NCBI GenBank assembly: GCA_022495995.1
Contig: JAFEMH010002552.1
Span: 186,001-250,000 of the forward strand
Direction: 5' to 3'
Length of the DNA: 64,000 nucleotides
DNA from: Adenophora triphylla var. japonica
Lineage: Eukaryota > Streptophyta > Magnoliopsida > Asterales > Campanulaceae
The notes under the pieces were generated by a model. It ran no database searches. It was not told the origin of the DNA and saw only the letters and a program-made list of their open reading frames with translations. Positions 45,342-56,112 of the stretch are shown here, one piece after another. Within the stretch, counting starts at the first letter, position 1. Each line of letters starts with the position of its first letter. Made by a program: the position numbers and the translations under genes.

Positions 45342-45435
45342 CTGGTACATAATGTAAATTCTTCTTCAATCAGTTTCACGAGCATCAGACAATAGTACAT
45401 TATTCCTTTTAACAGAGTTCTGTTTTCAGTCTTAC

Positions 45436-45505
45436 ATGCAGCGCAGGGGAATCCTCCAAGTAGAGCCACAGGACGAGTAGGAGCAGTTGGGCATATCCAT
45501 TTAAT
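45436..45505 (-). pseudogene. Acyl-protein thioesterase exon 3
   Basis: IKWICPTAPTRPVALLGGFP then CAA, with AG and GT borders. The short exon expected before it (about 13 residues after GLGDNGS) is not found between 45506 and 45707, so the gene copy is defective here. Confidence 0.85.
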
Positions 45506-45707
45506 CTGCAAAAAAAAAAAAAAAAAACTTCGATGAATACGAGAGCACAAACAAGAAGAAAGATGAGTAAGTAATGACCACTCCGCAAGAAGTGATCCCT
45601 AACAAGCGTTAAAGCTCAAAGGTAAATTGAAACATATCCTTACATTTAGAACAATGATAAGAAGGGCATATTTTACAAGGAAAGAATGGAATAGCATTTA
45701 AATTTAC

Positions 45708-45822
45708 CTTGAGCCGTTATCGCCAAGGCCATGCAGCCAAACTATTGTAGCTTGGTGCTTACTCTTTGGCCTCACCACGTACGTCCTTCCAAACTCAAAA
45801 GCTTTTCTAGCTGTTCTATTGC
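45708..45822 (-). pseudogene. Acyl-protein thioesterase exon 2
   Basis: NRTARKAFEFGRTYVVRPKS then HQATIVWLHGLGDNGS, the family's N-terminal strand and oxyanion-loop region. Consensus splice borders. Confidence 0.88.
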
Positions 45823-45898
45823 CTGAATCATTTAGTAAATTCATCAAACGCTATATATGCATCAATCATCAAACAAAAGCTAAGAATTCAAAACTAAC

Positions 45899-45929
45899 CA
45901 GAACCTGTAGAAGAATTCGAATAACTCAT
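45899..45929 (-). pseudogene. Acyl-protein thioesterase exon 1
   Basis: ATG at 45929, MSYSNSSTGS plus one base, then GTTAGT. Pyrimidine-rich sequence at 46180-46300 (minus strand) looks like the 5' untranslated region and promoter. Confidence 0.8.
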
Positions 45930-46525
45930 CCTCTTGGCTGTTTTTTTTTTTTTGGAGAAAATGCAAATGCACTAACTAAGAGTACACCACCTGATGTAGT
46001 AATTTCTAAGGAGAAGTGTTGCTGCAATGAAGAAAAAGCATTGAGGGAAATATCCATTTATAGGCAAAATAATTGACAAGACTTAGGAAAATGGAATAGA
46101 AACAGGTGAATATTCAACACTAGCAAGGACTATGAATGTGTGAACAAGCTGCATAAGGTGCCAAAAACATGAAAAGGGAGAAAAACATGCATGAAAAGGA
46201 GGGTAAAAGCGAGTAATCTTTTTCACAAGCAGTAAGAAAGGGAAGGGAGGAATCAAAGCAGAAGAACACAGAGAGCAAAATTTATTCAGTAACCAAGCAT
46301 GGAGGGCTCTGGATTTACAACATTATAGAGAGAATCTAATGCTGGTGGTGCCATTTAAATAAAGTAAAACACCCAAAAGACTACAACTATAGAATATTAC
46401 TGAAAAAATTGAAAGAACAATCCAATTTGGTAAAAAAGATAATATCTTTCTCTTATTTCAATAATTGTTTATGTATTTCTTGATGATTGATGGATACCCA
46501 TTATCTTGAAAGTGAAGTTTTCAGC

Positions 46526-47111
46526 TGTTGGTGATTTTAGTGTCATCAACTTGTTTTATTGTAATGGTGATTTACTAAGAGATCAATGTGATTCGTATTA
46601 GACTCGGATACGAGTAAGGGAAAGTGTGGAGTACACACTCGTTTGAGCTAAAACGAAGTCAACCTCGATATAGAAGTAAAAGTTAAAGGGTAGCTCTTTT
46701 TGCTGATCAGTATGAACAGCACGGCCGTGCAGTTCATAAGACACGGCCGTGCAGTTCCTGTACAGATGCCTTTTCAAAATGAAGAGACACATTGCTTGGC
46801 TAAAGTCATGTCTCTTGATTGTACCCTTTAACTAATACCTCTCCATCTGTATATATACAGGGATTGATCTCAGTTGTACATACATGAAAAACACAAGAGT
46901 GAATTACAACAATAACGAAAGCAAACAATTCTCAAGTTTTGATTTGTTCTCTTTGCCTAGAAAACAAATTGTGTGATTGTCTTATCCCAATAAAGATTTT
47001 GTGTAACCCAGGCATTAAGGGTCGAAATACTTTATTCGGAAAGTGGATTATACACGATTCAATCGCATATCCGGCCATTGTATCAAGATCAAGACCCCAT
47101 ATTCCCCTACA
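46526..47111 (+). repeat. Copia-4 5' LTR
   Basis: TGTTGGTGATTTTAG to TTCCCCTACA. It has two GCACGGCCGTGC or ACGGCCGTGC palindromes (46720-46755) and TATATATACAGG at about 46850. Confidence 0.94.
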
Positions 47112-47137
47112 AACGAATAAAGTATTTGGTGATACTC

Positions 47138-48136
47138 ATGGCTGGTGGAAGTACTTTGAAGGAGATGACGAACAAGTTTGGAAAGCTAGACAAGTTTGAA
47201 GGGCAAGACTTCAGACGTTGGCAAAAGAAGATGCACTTCCTTTTGACAACATTAAAGGTGGTGTATGTTCTATCTACTCCAATTCCAGAATTGCTTGAAG
47301 ATGACAACTTGGAGGCAATCAGACGTAGATCAAAGTGGGAAAACGACGACTACATCTGCAGAGGACACATATTAAACGGTATGTCTGATTCTCTCTTTGA
47401 CATCTATCAAAATGAGGAATCTGCTAAAGAGTTATGGGATTCTCTTGAATCCAAGTACATGGCAGAGGATGCTTCTAGTAAGAAGTTCCTTGTGAGTAAT
47501 TTTAATAATTACAAAATGGTCGATTCAAGACCTGTCATGGAACAGTTCAATGAACTCCTTAGAATCCTTGGACAATATACACAACATGGATTGAAGATGG
47601 ATGAGTCAATATCTGTTTCAAGTGTGATTGATAAATTGCCTCCCTCCTGGAAGGATTTCAAACACACCTTGAAACATGGTAAAGACGATCTATCTTTGGT
47701 TCAACTTGGAAGTCACTTGCGCATAGAGGAATCTCTTAGGGCGCAAGAAGATGACAAAGGCAAAGGAAAAGAAGTTGTTGGACCCTCGATCAATATGATT
47801 GATGAGGGTGGAAACTATAAAAACAAAGGAAAGAAACGTAGTTTCAATGACAATGGTTCTGGTCCCAACAAGAAGCCTAAATTGGCTTGTTGGAAGTGTG
47901 GCAAATCTGGTCACTTTAAGAAGGATTGTCGTGTTGGAAACAACAAGAAAGGCGCAAGCACAAGTGGTTCGGGAAAGGGGTCTAAGGACCATTCTCAAAA
48001 CCAAGGTCAGAATTTAATTCATAGTTGGAACAGATTTATTAAAAATTCTGTTTCAATAATTTACGAGGCATTTTATGTGCGGGATGATGCTATTGCGTGG
48101 TGGATTGATTCCGTGCCACTTTGCTCATGTTTGTAA
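47138..48136 (+). CDS. Copia-4 gag
   Basis: ATG at 47138 (an upstream in-frame ATG at 47078 lies in the LTR). MAGGSTLKEMTNKFGKLDKF, then FRRWQKKMHFLL, RGHILNGMSDSLFDIYQ, AKELWDSLESKY, LPPSWKDFKHTLKHG, and a complete zinc knuckle CWKCGKSGHFKKDC near 47888. Open to the protease region, where AWWIDS is followed by a frameshift. This is the best-preserved gag in the window. Confidence 0.88.
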   Translation: MAGGSTLKEMTNKFGKLDKFEGQDFRRWQKKMHFLLTTLKVVYVLSTPIPELLEDDNLEAIRRRSKWENDDYICRGHILNGMSDSLFDIYQNEESAKELWDSLESKYMAEDASSKKFLVSNFNNYKMVDSRPVMEQFNELLRILGQYTQHGLKMDESISVSSVIDKLPPSWKDFKHTLKHGKDDLSLVQLGSHLRIEESLRAQEDDKGKGKEVVGPSINMIDEGGNYKNKGKKRSFNDNGSGPNKKPKLACWKCGKSGHFKKDCRVGNNKKGASTSGSGKGSKDHSQNQGQNLIHSWNRFIKNSVSIIYEAFYVRDDAIAWWIDSVPLCSCL

Positions 48137-50966
48137 AGATCGTTGTTGGTTTAAGACATACGAACCAATGGAAGACGGATCTGTCCTTTACATGGGTGAT
48201 GACCATTCCGCTCCTATTCAAGGAAGAGGAAGTGTGGTATTGGAATTTAGTTCGGGAAAAACGATTTCTTTGTTTAATGTTTTATATGTACCTAAACTTC
48301 GTAAGAATTTAATTTACGGTCCCGTCTTGAACAAGTGTGGTTATAAACAAGTTTATGAATCCGATAAGTATATCTTATCGAAGTCGGGTGTATTTGTAGG
48401 ATTTGGTTATTATAACAATGGGATGTTTATGTTGAATTTGAATAAAATTCCCGTTAACTCTAGTTCCGTTTTATATGACTTCCTCTCGTTGTTGTTAATT
48501 CCTCATTATGGCATGCTCGGTTAGGACATGTGCACTATAAAAGAATGCTTGAAATGTCCAAAGATGGTTTGATTCCTGTTATTGATAATAATACGGAAAG
48601 GTGTAATACTTGCATGTTAACAAAAATCACTAGGAAACCTTTTAAAAGTGTTACAAGGAATTACAGTAAAACTTGAATTGATACATAGTGATTTATGTGA
48701 TTTTCATGCAACTCCATCTTTAGGCAATAAAAAGTATATTGTCACTTTTATAGATGATGCCTCTAGGTTTTGCTATATTTATTTGATGCATGCAAAAGAT
48801 GAAGCCCTAGATAAATTTAAAATTTATAAAACTGAAGTTGAACTTCAACTTAATGGCTTGATTAAAACCTTACGTACGGATAGAGGTGGTGAATATTATG
48901 ATCCTAAATATTTCCAATCCGTAGGGATAATTCATGAGACTACGGCTCCTTATGTACCACAACAAAATGGTGTGGCTGAAAGGAAGAATAGAACTCTTGA
49001 AGAAATGGTTAACGCCATGTTGTCTTACTCAGGCTTGAGTGACGGGTTTTGGGGTGAAGCCATGTTAACGGCTTGTCATCTATTGAATAGAGTTCCTAAT
49101 AAAAGGAACAAGATTACCCCATATGAACTTTGGTATAAGAAAAGACCAAACTTGACATTTTTGCGAGTTTGGGGATGTAGGGCCGTGGTTAGACTTCCGG
49201 ACCCTAAAAGGAAAAAGTTGGGAGAAAAAGGTATTGATTGCATCTTTGTTGGATATGCTGAGCATTCCAAGGCATATAGGTTTTATGTTATAGAACCTAA
49301 TGAATTCATTTCTATAAACACAATTATAGAATCAAGAGATGCAATCTTTAATGAGAATCGTTTCTCTTCGATACCTAGACCCAAGGATATTATACCAATA
49401 TCGGCTGAATCTCAAATGGATGATCATTCAATTGATGTACAAAGTGAGACACCCGAACCTCGTAAGAGTACAAGAGTAAGGAAAGCTAAATCATATGGTT
49501 ACGATTTTCAACTATATTTAGTTATGGGATCAAGAGATCAAATTGAATCTCAATACTCTTACTTTGTTATAGTATAGAGGAGGATCCAAGAACCTATGAT
49601 GAAGCAATAAAATCTCGAGACGCCGGTTTTGGAAAGAAGCCATCGATGATGAGATTGGTTCTATTGTGGAAAATAATACATGGGTCTTGTCTCGATTTAC
49701 CACCGTACGTAAACCTTTGGGGTGCAAATGGATCTTCAAAAAGAAGATGAAAGTCGATGGAACTATTGACAAGTTTAAAGCTCGATTGGTAATCCAAGGC
49801 TTTAGACAAAAGGAAGGGATCGATTACTTCGATACCTATGCACCCTGGCTATGCAAATCGTATCACTACTATTAGATTTCGATAGCTTTGGCGGCTATTC
49901 GTAATCTATTGATCCATCAAATGGATGTCAAAACAAAGATTCTTAAATGGTGATTTGGAAGAAGAAGTGTATATGAAACAACTTTGAAGGATTTGTTATG
50001 CCAGGTAATGAGCATAAGGTATGTAAGTTAATTAAGTCATTGTATGTGGCTAAAGCAAGCACCTAAACAAAGTGGCATCAAAAGTTTGATGAGGTTGTTT
50101 TGTCGAATGGTTTTGTATTAAATCAATCCGACAAATGTGTATATAGCGAGATTTGATGAATCCGGTAAAGGTGTAATCATCTCGCCTATATGTAGATGAC
50201 ATGTTAATTTTTGGCAGACCAAAATGTAGTTGATAAAACTAAAAGTTTTTGTCATCAAAGTTTTCGATGAAGGACATGGGAGAAGCCGATGTAATTCTTG
50301 GTATAAAGATTAAACGGATGAACAAGGGAATTGCAATATCACAATCTCATTATATTGAGAAAATTCTCAAGAGGTTTAATTGTGATAATTGTTCCAAAGT
50401 TAGTACTCCCATGGATCCTACTGAGAAACTTGTATCAAATACTGGTAAACTCCGTGTCACACTCGAATACTCAAAAGCCATTGGCGCTTGATGTATGCTA
50501 TGACGGCCACTCGACCGTATATTGCTTATGCAGTTGGAAGATTGAGCAGGTTCACTAGTAATCCTAGTAGACAGCATTGGCATGCTATAACAAGGGTGTT
50601 CAAGTACTTAAAAGGTACTATGGACTATGGTTTGTGTTATAGTGGACATCCTTCTATATTAGAAGGTTATACCGATGCTAGTTGGATCAACCAAGAAGAT
50701 TCATCTTCTACTAGTGGTTGGGTGTTCTTACTTGGAGGAGGTGCCATTTCTTGGGCTTCCAAAAAGCAGACATGTATTACACATTCTACAATGGAATCGA
50801 GTTTGTAGCATTGGTCAGCTGCTGGAAAAGAAGCGGAGTGGCTTCGGAACTTGATATATGAGATTCCATTATGGCCAAAACCGATATCACCAATGTCTAT
50901 CCATTGTGATAGTGCGCCACCTTGGCTAGGGCCTATAGTCGTATTTATAATGGCAAGTCTAGACAC
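48075..50966 (+). pseudogene. Copia-4 pol
   Basis: Protease and linker 48075-48524 (HVCKDRCWFKTYEP), integrase 48648-49577 (HSDLCDFHATP, FIDDASRFCYIYLM, QQNGVAERKNRTLEEM), reverse transcriptase from 49600 ([13 protein letters not shown], a YVDDML-like site near 50195 broken by indels, KFSMKDMGEADVILGIKI) and RNase H 50488-50960 ([20 protein letters not shown]). At least five frameshifts or stops. Not functional as read. Confidence 0.87.
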
Positions 50967-51665
50967 TTGGGTGTCGGGAGCATAGTATGATTCGGGAGTT
51001 AATCATGAATGGTGTGATATCAGTTGAGTTGGTTCGGTCGCAACAAAATTTGGCCGACCACTTAACGGGGGTTAGCCGGAGACTTGGTAAATAAAGTCTC
51101 CGCAGAATGGGAACGGGATTAAAGTCCATTTAATCCTCTAATTGTGAGATACCCAATTCCCTTCTAATACAACGTTAGAAGCTTGAATTCAATGTGGAAA
51201 GCTCGCAGCTGGAGATTGGAACACATGTTATTATCTTTCCCAAGGTATGTGTTCGACCGCAAGTAAAGGTTAGGTTGAAGAATATCTTCTTAATAGTTCC
51301 TTTGAAAAATTGCAAATGCAGTGTGCAAGATTAAAAGGAACTACCTATGTGGACATTGAAGTTTTGCCGCTTCAAGAAGCTAGGACTTGGCTTCCTATAT
51401 GTTCACTAATGGATATGGACACATGGCTTGTAATAGTGTCAAGATTAAACAAAGAGAATTGTACCGAACTTATGTGTATAGTATCTTCAGTATTCATATG
51501 AGTTGACGGGTTCAATCGTTACGACACCCCGATTCTCGAGTATTTGAAATGTGTATTATACTAAGATGAAAATTCAATCGCAAGACATTTTCATTTATGC
51601 ATTCGTTTGTTTCGTTATTTATACAGTTTAGTAAATCAAAGGATTACACTAAAATGGAGGGGATT

Positions 51666-52252
51666 TGTTGGTGATTTTAGTGTCATCAACTTGTTTTATT
51701 GTAATGGTGATTTACTAAGAGATCAATGTGATTCGTATTAGACTCGGATACGAGTAAGGGAAAGTGTGGAGTACACACTCGTTTGAGCTAAAACGAAGTC
51801 AACCTCGATATAGAAGTAAAAGTTAAAGGGTAGCTCTTTTGTCGATCAAGTATGAACAAAGCACGGCCGTGCGATTCATAAGACACTACTGCAGGTTCTG
51901 TACGAGATGCCTTTTCAAAATGAAGAGACACATTGCTTGGCTAAAGTCATGTCTCTTGATTGTACCCTTTAACTAATACCTCTCCATCTGTATATATACA
52001 GGGATTGATCTCAGTTGTACATACATGAAAAACACAAGAGTGAATTACAACAATAACGAAAGCAAACAATTCTCAAGTTTTGATTTGTTCTCTTTGCCTA
52101 GAAAACAAATTGTGTGATTGTCTTATCCCAATAAAGATTTTGTGTAACCCAGGCATTAAGGGTCGAAATACTTTATTCGGAAAGTGGATTATACACGATT
52201 CAATCGCATATCCGGCCATTGTATCAAGATCAAGACCCCATATTCCCCTACA
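51666..52252 (+). repeat. Copia-4 3' LTR
   Basis: Partner of the left LTR. The second palindrome is degraded here, and small indels occur around 51840-51910. Confidence 0.94.
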
Positions 52253-52350
52253 TCAGCTGTCCAACTTATCATTATCATTAGCATAAACTCTCCAATAGGA
52301 GAACAATCAAGAATTATAAATAAGTATATACATAGATATACATATATGAC

Positions 52351-52393
52351 CTTGTTGACTTCTCTCCATATTTGTAAGGTACAACTTCATCAC
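52351..52393 (-). pseudogene. Acyl-protein thioesterase exon 7 (3'-half copy)
   Basis: GDEVVPYKYGEKSTR between CAG and GTCATA; it holds the conserved GDxVVPY stretch with the catalytic Asp region. The last exon, with the catalytic His motif (GLGHYT-type), is not found downstream. Confidence 0.8.
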
Positions 52394-52506
52394 CTGCAAT
52401 GAAACGGAAGTTTTAAATAAACACCTGGCTCATCATTTTCTTTTTACTTTTCTGATAAAAAATGAATAATAATGGACCATAAAGAAAAGAAAAAGTACGT
52501 ACAAAC

Positions 52507-52582
52507 TCCATGACAAAGCAAAATTGGCAAGGATGCAGCTTGTCTTGCAGCCTCGTTTGATCCTTCTATCTTGTTTCTCAAA
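52507..52582 (-). pseudogene. Acyl-protein thioesterase exon 6
   Basis: LRNKIEGSNEAARQAASLPI then LLCHG, the family's strand before the acid residue. The acceptor CAAGAG keeps the phase from exon 5. The donor phase to exon 7 is not clean, so a small lesion is possible. Confidence 0.8.
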
Positions 52583-52672
52583 CTCTTGCAGGTTCAGGGT
52601 AGTTAATATTGTATACAATAATATATGGGTATAGAAAGGAAGAGGTGATTGTTTGTATAGGTAATACAGTAC

Positions 52673-55219
52673 CTTGAACCAGGAAGCCAACCACTTAGGC
52701 CAACAATTGTCCTCAAGTTAACAAGGTAAGAGTTACCATTCCCATATTTACCCTGTGCAAAGCAAGTTGCAGAGTAAAGGGCAGTTGTAGTGTGGGGCCT
52801 CCCCAACCCGGGACCTATAGACTCGTGCCCCAAGCTGGAGGGTCCCAAACCACCTCCATAAAAATAAAAAACTTTTTGATTAATTAACTTGAAAGTATAA
52901 CAACCTTTAACAAATCAACATAACCTCTCCACTTGGAGGTGGTATATAAACCATGATTGAAAAGTCACAACCTGCTTTAGTTACAACCACTACAAATGTA
53001 AAGGCTTATAAAGCCAACTTTGAAAGAAAACCAATCCCATACTTAATTACAACACCAACACACTGAAAATGTTTTATAAACATTTTATATACAAATCTCC
53101 CCAAAAAGAATAATTTCCACCACTACTTCCAACTCCCCCAAAACATATACATACCCTGACAACCCAAAAAGTACGCGATCCAAACTCCTTTCCGGCCTCA
53201 CTGATCTGGTCCTCCTTTCTCAGCGGGATCTAAAACAGTAAAGGGAGAAGGGGTGAGAATAAATCTCAATAAGCTATTATGGATGCAATAATATGCCATA
53301 TAATATGCAACACATAAACAGGTTGCTCATAATCACATTGGTAAAGCGGTAAACACATTACGTTACCTCATTTTACCTTTTCCGTCTGAACAATAAGTCG
53401 TACAACGTCGGGAGTAAAACTCCACTCATTTGTGAACTGCTTAGGCATATTCACGTCTTATAAGACTCCTAATGCGGAGAAACATATAAGAACCGCTGCT
53501 ATCTGCAAGGCTTTTGGCTCGATAAAGAAGCATTCAACCCCAATCTGTGGCCACAGAAGGGGATAGTCACAGGTATAATGTAATCTGATCACCTTATGGA
53601 ACAATTTCTCATAATTGATCATATTCCATTATACCCCCACTAATCAGCTGATATAAACACATTCAAGAACATAATAGATACTTGAAAATAAATCCACACT
53701 TTGGGATATCAATACATAACATGGTAATATTACTCATGTTAAATCATCACAATAGTGCAACATATATTTAAACACTATTGAATAACAACAATCCAACAAC
53801 ATGGTACTAATACTCATGTTCAAACCAATGAAGTAGTGCAACATGTATTTCATGCACTATGTGCACAACCAACCATGAATATGTAATCAAAAATGGCCAC
53901 AATGAATAACAAGTAAGCCCTACATATTCATTACACAATATTGAGTACCTTCTATAAAGGTTCCATATCAATTTACCAAGTTTTTATCAACTTTGGTTAA
54001 AGTTTCACAAGGCCTTCCAACCATTTTCAAGACCATATTTAAAGACCTTCCATATATCATTTTGAACCATTTAAGACTCCATTGTAAAGTCCTAATGTTG
54101 TACTAGAGTTATAGTCAAAGAGGAGTTACAATTACTTTAGGTAGATTAGGGTTTAATAGGTTGGAAAATGATACCCTGTGAACAGCCCTGGGCACGACTC
54201 GTGCCCCAATTCCGCACGACTGGTCTATTTATCACGACTACTTACTACGAGTGAAAGGCATGGGAATGACTCGTGCTCCAGGGCATGAGTCGTGCCCTTG
54301 CCCAGAAACTCATGCTGAAGATGTTCATCAGCAGCCAAGGCAAGGACAATGACCCTTTCTGTTCATGCTTCTTTGCAGCAACCAAACCAACCCAATTTCA
54401 ACCTCAGTATATAAGTTCCAGCACTATAACATATTTCCACCAAGCCAAGTAACATATATATCACCCTTTCACTTGGAACCAAACTATGTACCAACCCTAC
54501 TCATTCCTAACCCAAAACTTCATTCATTACAAAGGCCAAATAATTTACCCAAAATCTCAAGAACCAATTATATGACCATAATATCATCATTATATATAGT
54601 ATAAACAATTATTGAAAGAAATTATAATAACTTACCAAAATATTTCGGAAATAATAAAAACTTTGATAGGCTATAAATGTTCCACTCGACTCCCTGAGCG
54701 TTTATTTGAAGTCAAAATGAAGAATGGATCAACGGATGATTTATGATGATTTTTGGAAGTTAACCCTAGGTTGATAGGAACGTAGGGAGAAAGAGAAGAA
54801 CCGAGGGAGAATGAATCTTTTGGGAGAAGGTTTTGAGATTTATATAAACCAATTTACACCTAAGCTCCTCCAAGTTGGCTTTACTACAATCAACTACCTT
54901 AGGTTTATATTTACATCCAAGCTCCTCAATACTTTTTATAACTTTTCATTTAAAATTTCAAATATTATAACTTTACTACAACACTTCCTATTTATTCCAT
55001 TTAGACATTATATAATTGAAATAAATTTATTAACATCTAAAATCACGTAATTTATCAAAATATCAAAATAAACACGTAACCATTCCAATTACCCTATAAT
55101 GCCTAACATGAGATGCAACGAACCCCACCCCCACGTGCTCAACACGTGACCAAAATAGTGCCTAGGTTTAGAGTCGTGACATGTAGCACCCATCCTAAAG
55201 CCACCAATACCAAGTTTAA
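52673..55219 (-). pseudogene. Acyl-protein thioesterase exon 5, split by a solo LTR
   Basis: The exon starts at 55219 (KLGIGGFRMGAT) and resumes at 52790 (TALYSATCFAQGKYGNGNS then VGLSGWLPGS), ending before GTACTG at 52672. Removing 52791-55186 restores a continuous frame. The nucleophile elbow, normally G-x-S-x-G, reads GFRMG: AGG (Arg) occupies the catalytic Ser position. Even without the insertion this copy could not hydrolyse thioesters. Confidence 0.85.
52791..55181 (-). mobile_element. Solo-LTR-like element (2.4 kb)
   Basis: 2391 bp starting TGTCACGAC and ending GGCCCCACA on the minus strand, with the 5-bp duplication TGTAG (52786-52790 and 55182-55186) inside a thioesterase exon. No coding domains. 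TGTCACG starts are common among Ty3/gypsy LTRs, so a gypsy solo LTR is the best guess. It contains GGGCACGACTCGTGCCCC and related palindromes at 54185-54300. Confidence 0.8.
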
Positions 55220-55316
55220 CTGTTGAATTAAGAGAGATTCATAATTAAGCAAACAGATTAAATCATTTCACACCTTATTGACGGTATCAATACGTAGTCA
55301 ATCATTAAATGGTGAA

Positions 55317-55319
<3 letters not shown>

Positions 55320-55404
<85 letters not shown>
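55320..55404. repeat. (GA)n microsatellite
   Basis: About 84 bp of GA, beside the thioesterase exon-4 splice donor. The equivalent intron position in the other half-copy (45205-45233) has a run of about 30 bp. Confidence 0.95.
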
Positions 55405-55407
<3 letters not shown>

Positions 55408-55410
55408 TAC

Positions 55411-55456
55411 CATCAGTAGGCTCAGTTGAGAGCAAGTTTGCAATGTGGGCTACTGA
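55411..55456 (-). pseudogene. Acyl-protein thioesterase exon 4 (3'-half copy, truncated)
   Basis: Matches the last 46 bp of the exon at 45237-45341 (SVAHIANLLSTEPTD) with its donor. Upstream the match stops abruptly at 55456 and is replaced by the intron-like duplicate also seen at 44075-44330. This is the rearrangement breakpoint. Confidence 0.85.
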
Positions 55457-55823
55457 ATAAAAATTAAAGTTTCAATAGAGTAAAGCAGCAATAAATACTC
55501 TGTAATTCAACCTCTTATGCATTTTGGTTGATTCAGTTTCAATCACTTGGAAAAACTACTCTAGCAAACTGCATTATGCATCAGACGACAGGCATTTTGT
55601 GCATCAACATAAGATACTCAAACTTCACATCCATACATGATTATTTTAACATGTATTAATCGTAGAAGAAAAACCCACCAAGGATTTATCTTTGCCTGTC
55701 CCAAGTCAGGATAAAGGGCGAGGGTTGCGGTAGGCATGTGAGAGCCAGCGTAAAAATTTTGTCACATTAACATGACATGAATCGAAATATGAATATCGTT
55801 GGGGCGTTTTCTCAGCAGCGACG

Positions 55824-56050
55824 CGCTACACTTCAAAGACCTGGGTGTAGTGATAAGTATGCAAAGGTTGCTAGGTCGTTGCCCGAAAGCGACGCGCCAT
55901 CTCTTGGCCCGGGGGTGGTGTCAAATATGCAAAGGTGCGCTACACTTCAAAGACCTGGGTGTAGTGATAAGTATGCAAAGGTTGCTAGGTCGTCGCCCGG
56001 AAGCGACGCGCCATCTCTTCGCACGGGGGTGGTGTCAAATATGCAAGGGT
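55824..56050. repeat. 114-bp tandem repeat upstream of the LINE endonuclease
   Basis: Two units, GCGCTACACTTCAAAGACC... starting at about 55824 and 55938. The upstream frame that leads into the endonuclease stays open through both (ATLQRPGCSDKYAKVARS twice, 38 codons per unit). Confidence 0.85.
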
Positions 56051-56112
56051 TCCCGCATTGCGGACGAGTGCGGGTAAAGAAGCTAGTCCATGGTAGGTGT
56101 AAGGGTAGTGGG

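Larger units (their letters stand above)
46526..52252 (+). mobile_element. Copia-4: Ty1/copia retrotransposon
   Basis: 5727 bp with target duplication TCAGC (46521-46525 and 52253-52257). LTRs are 586 and 587 bp with several differences. The polypurine tract is ATGGAGGGGATT at 51654-51665. Plus-strand gag and pol of the Tnt1/Tork type, broken in pol. The usual TGGTATCAGAGC is not present after the LTR; the sequence there is AACGAATAAAGTATTTGGTG. It split the two thioesterase half-copies further apart. Confidence 0.95.
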
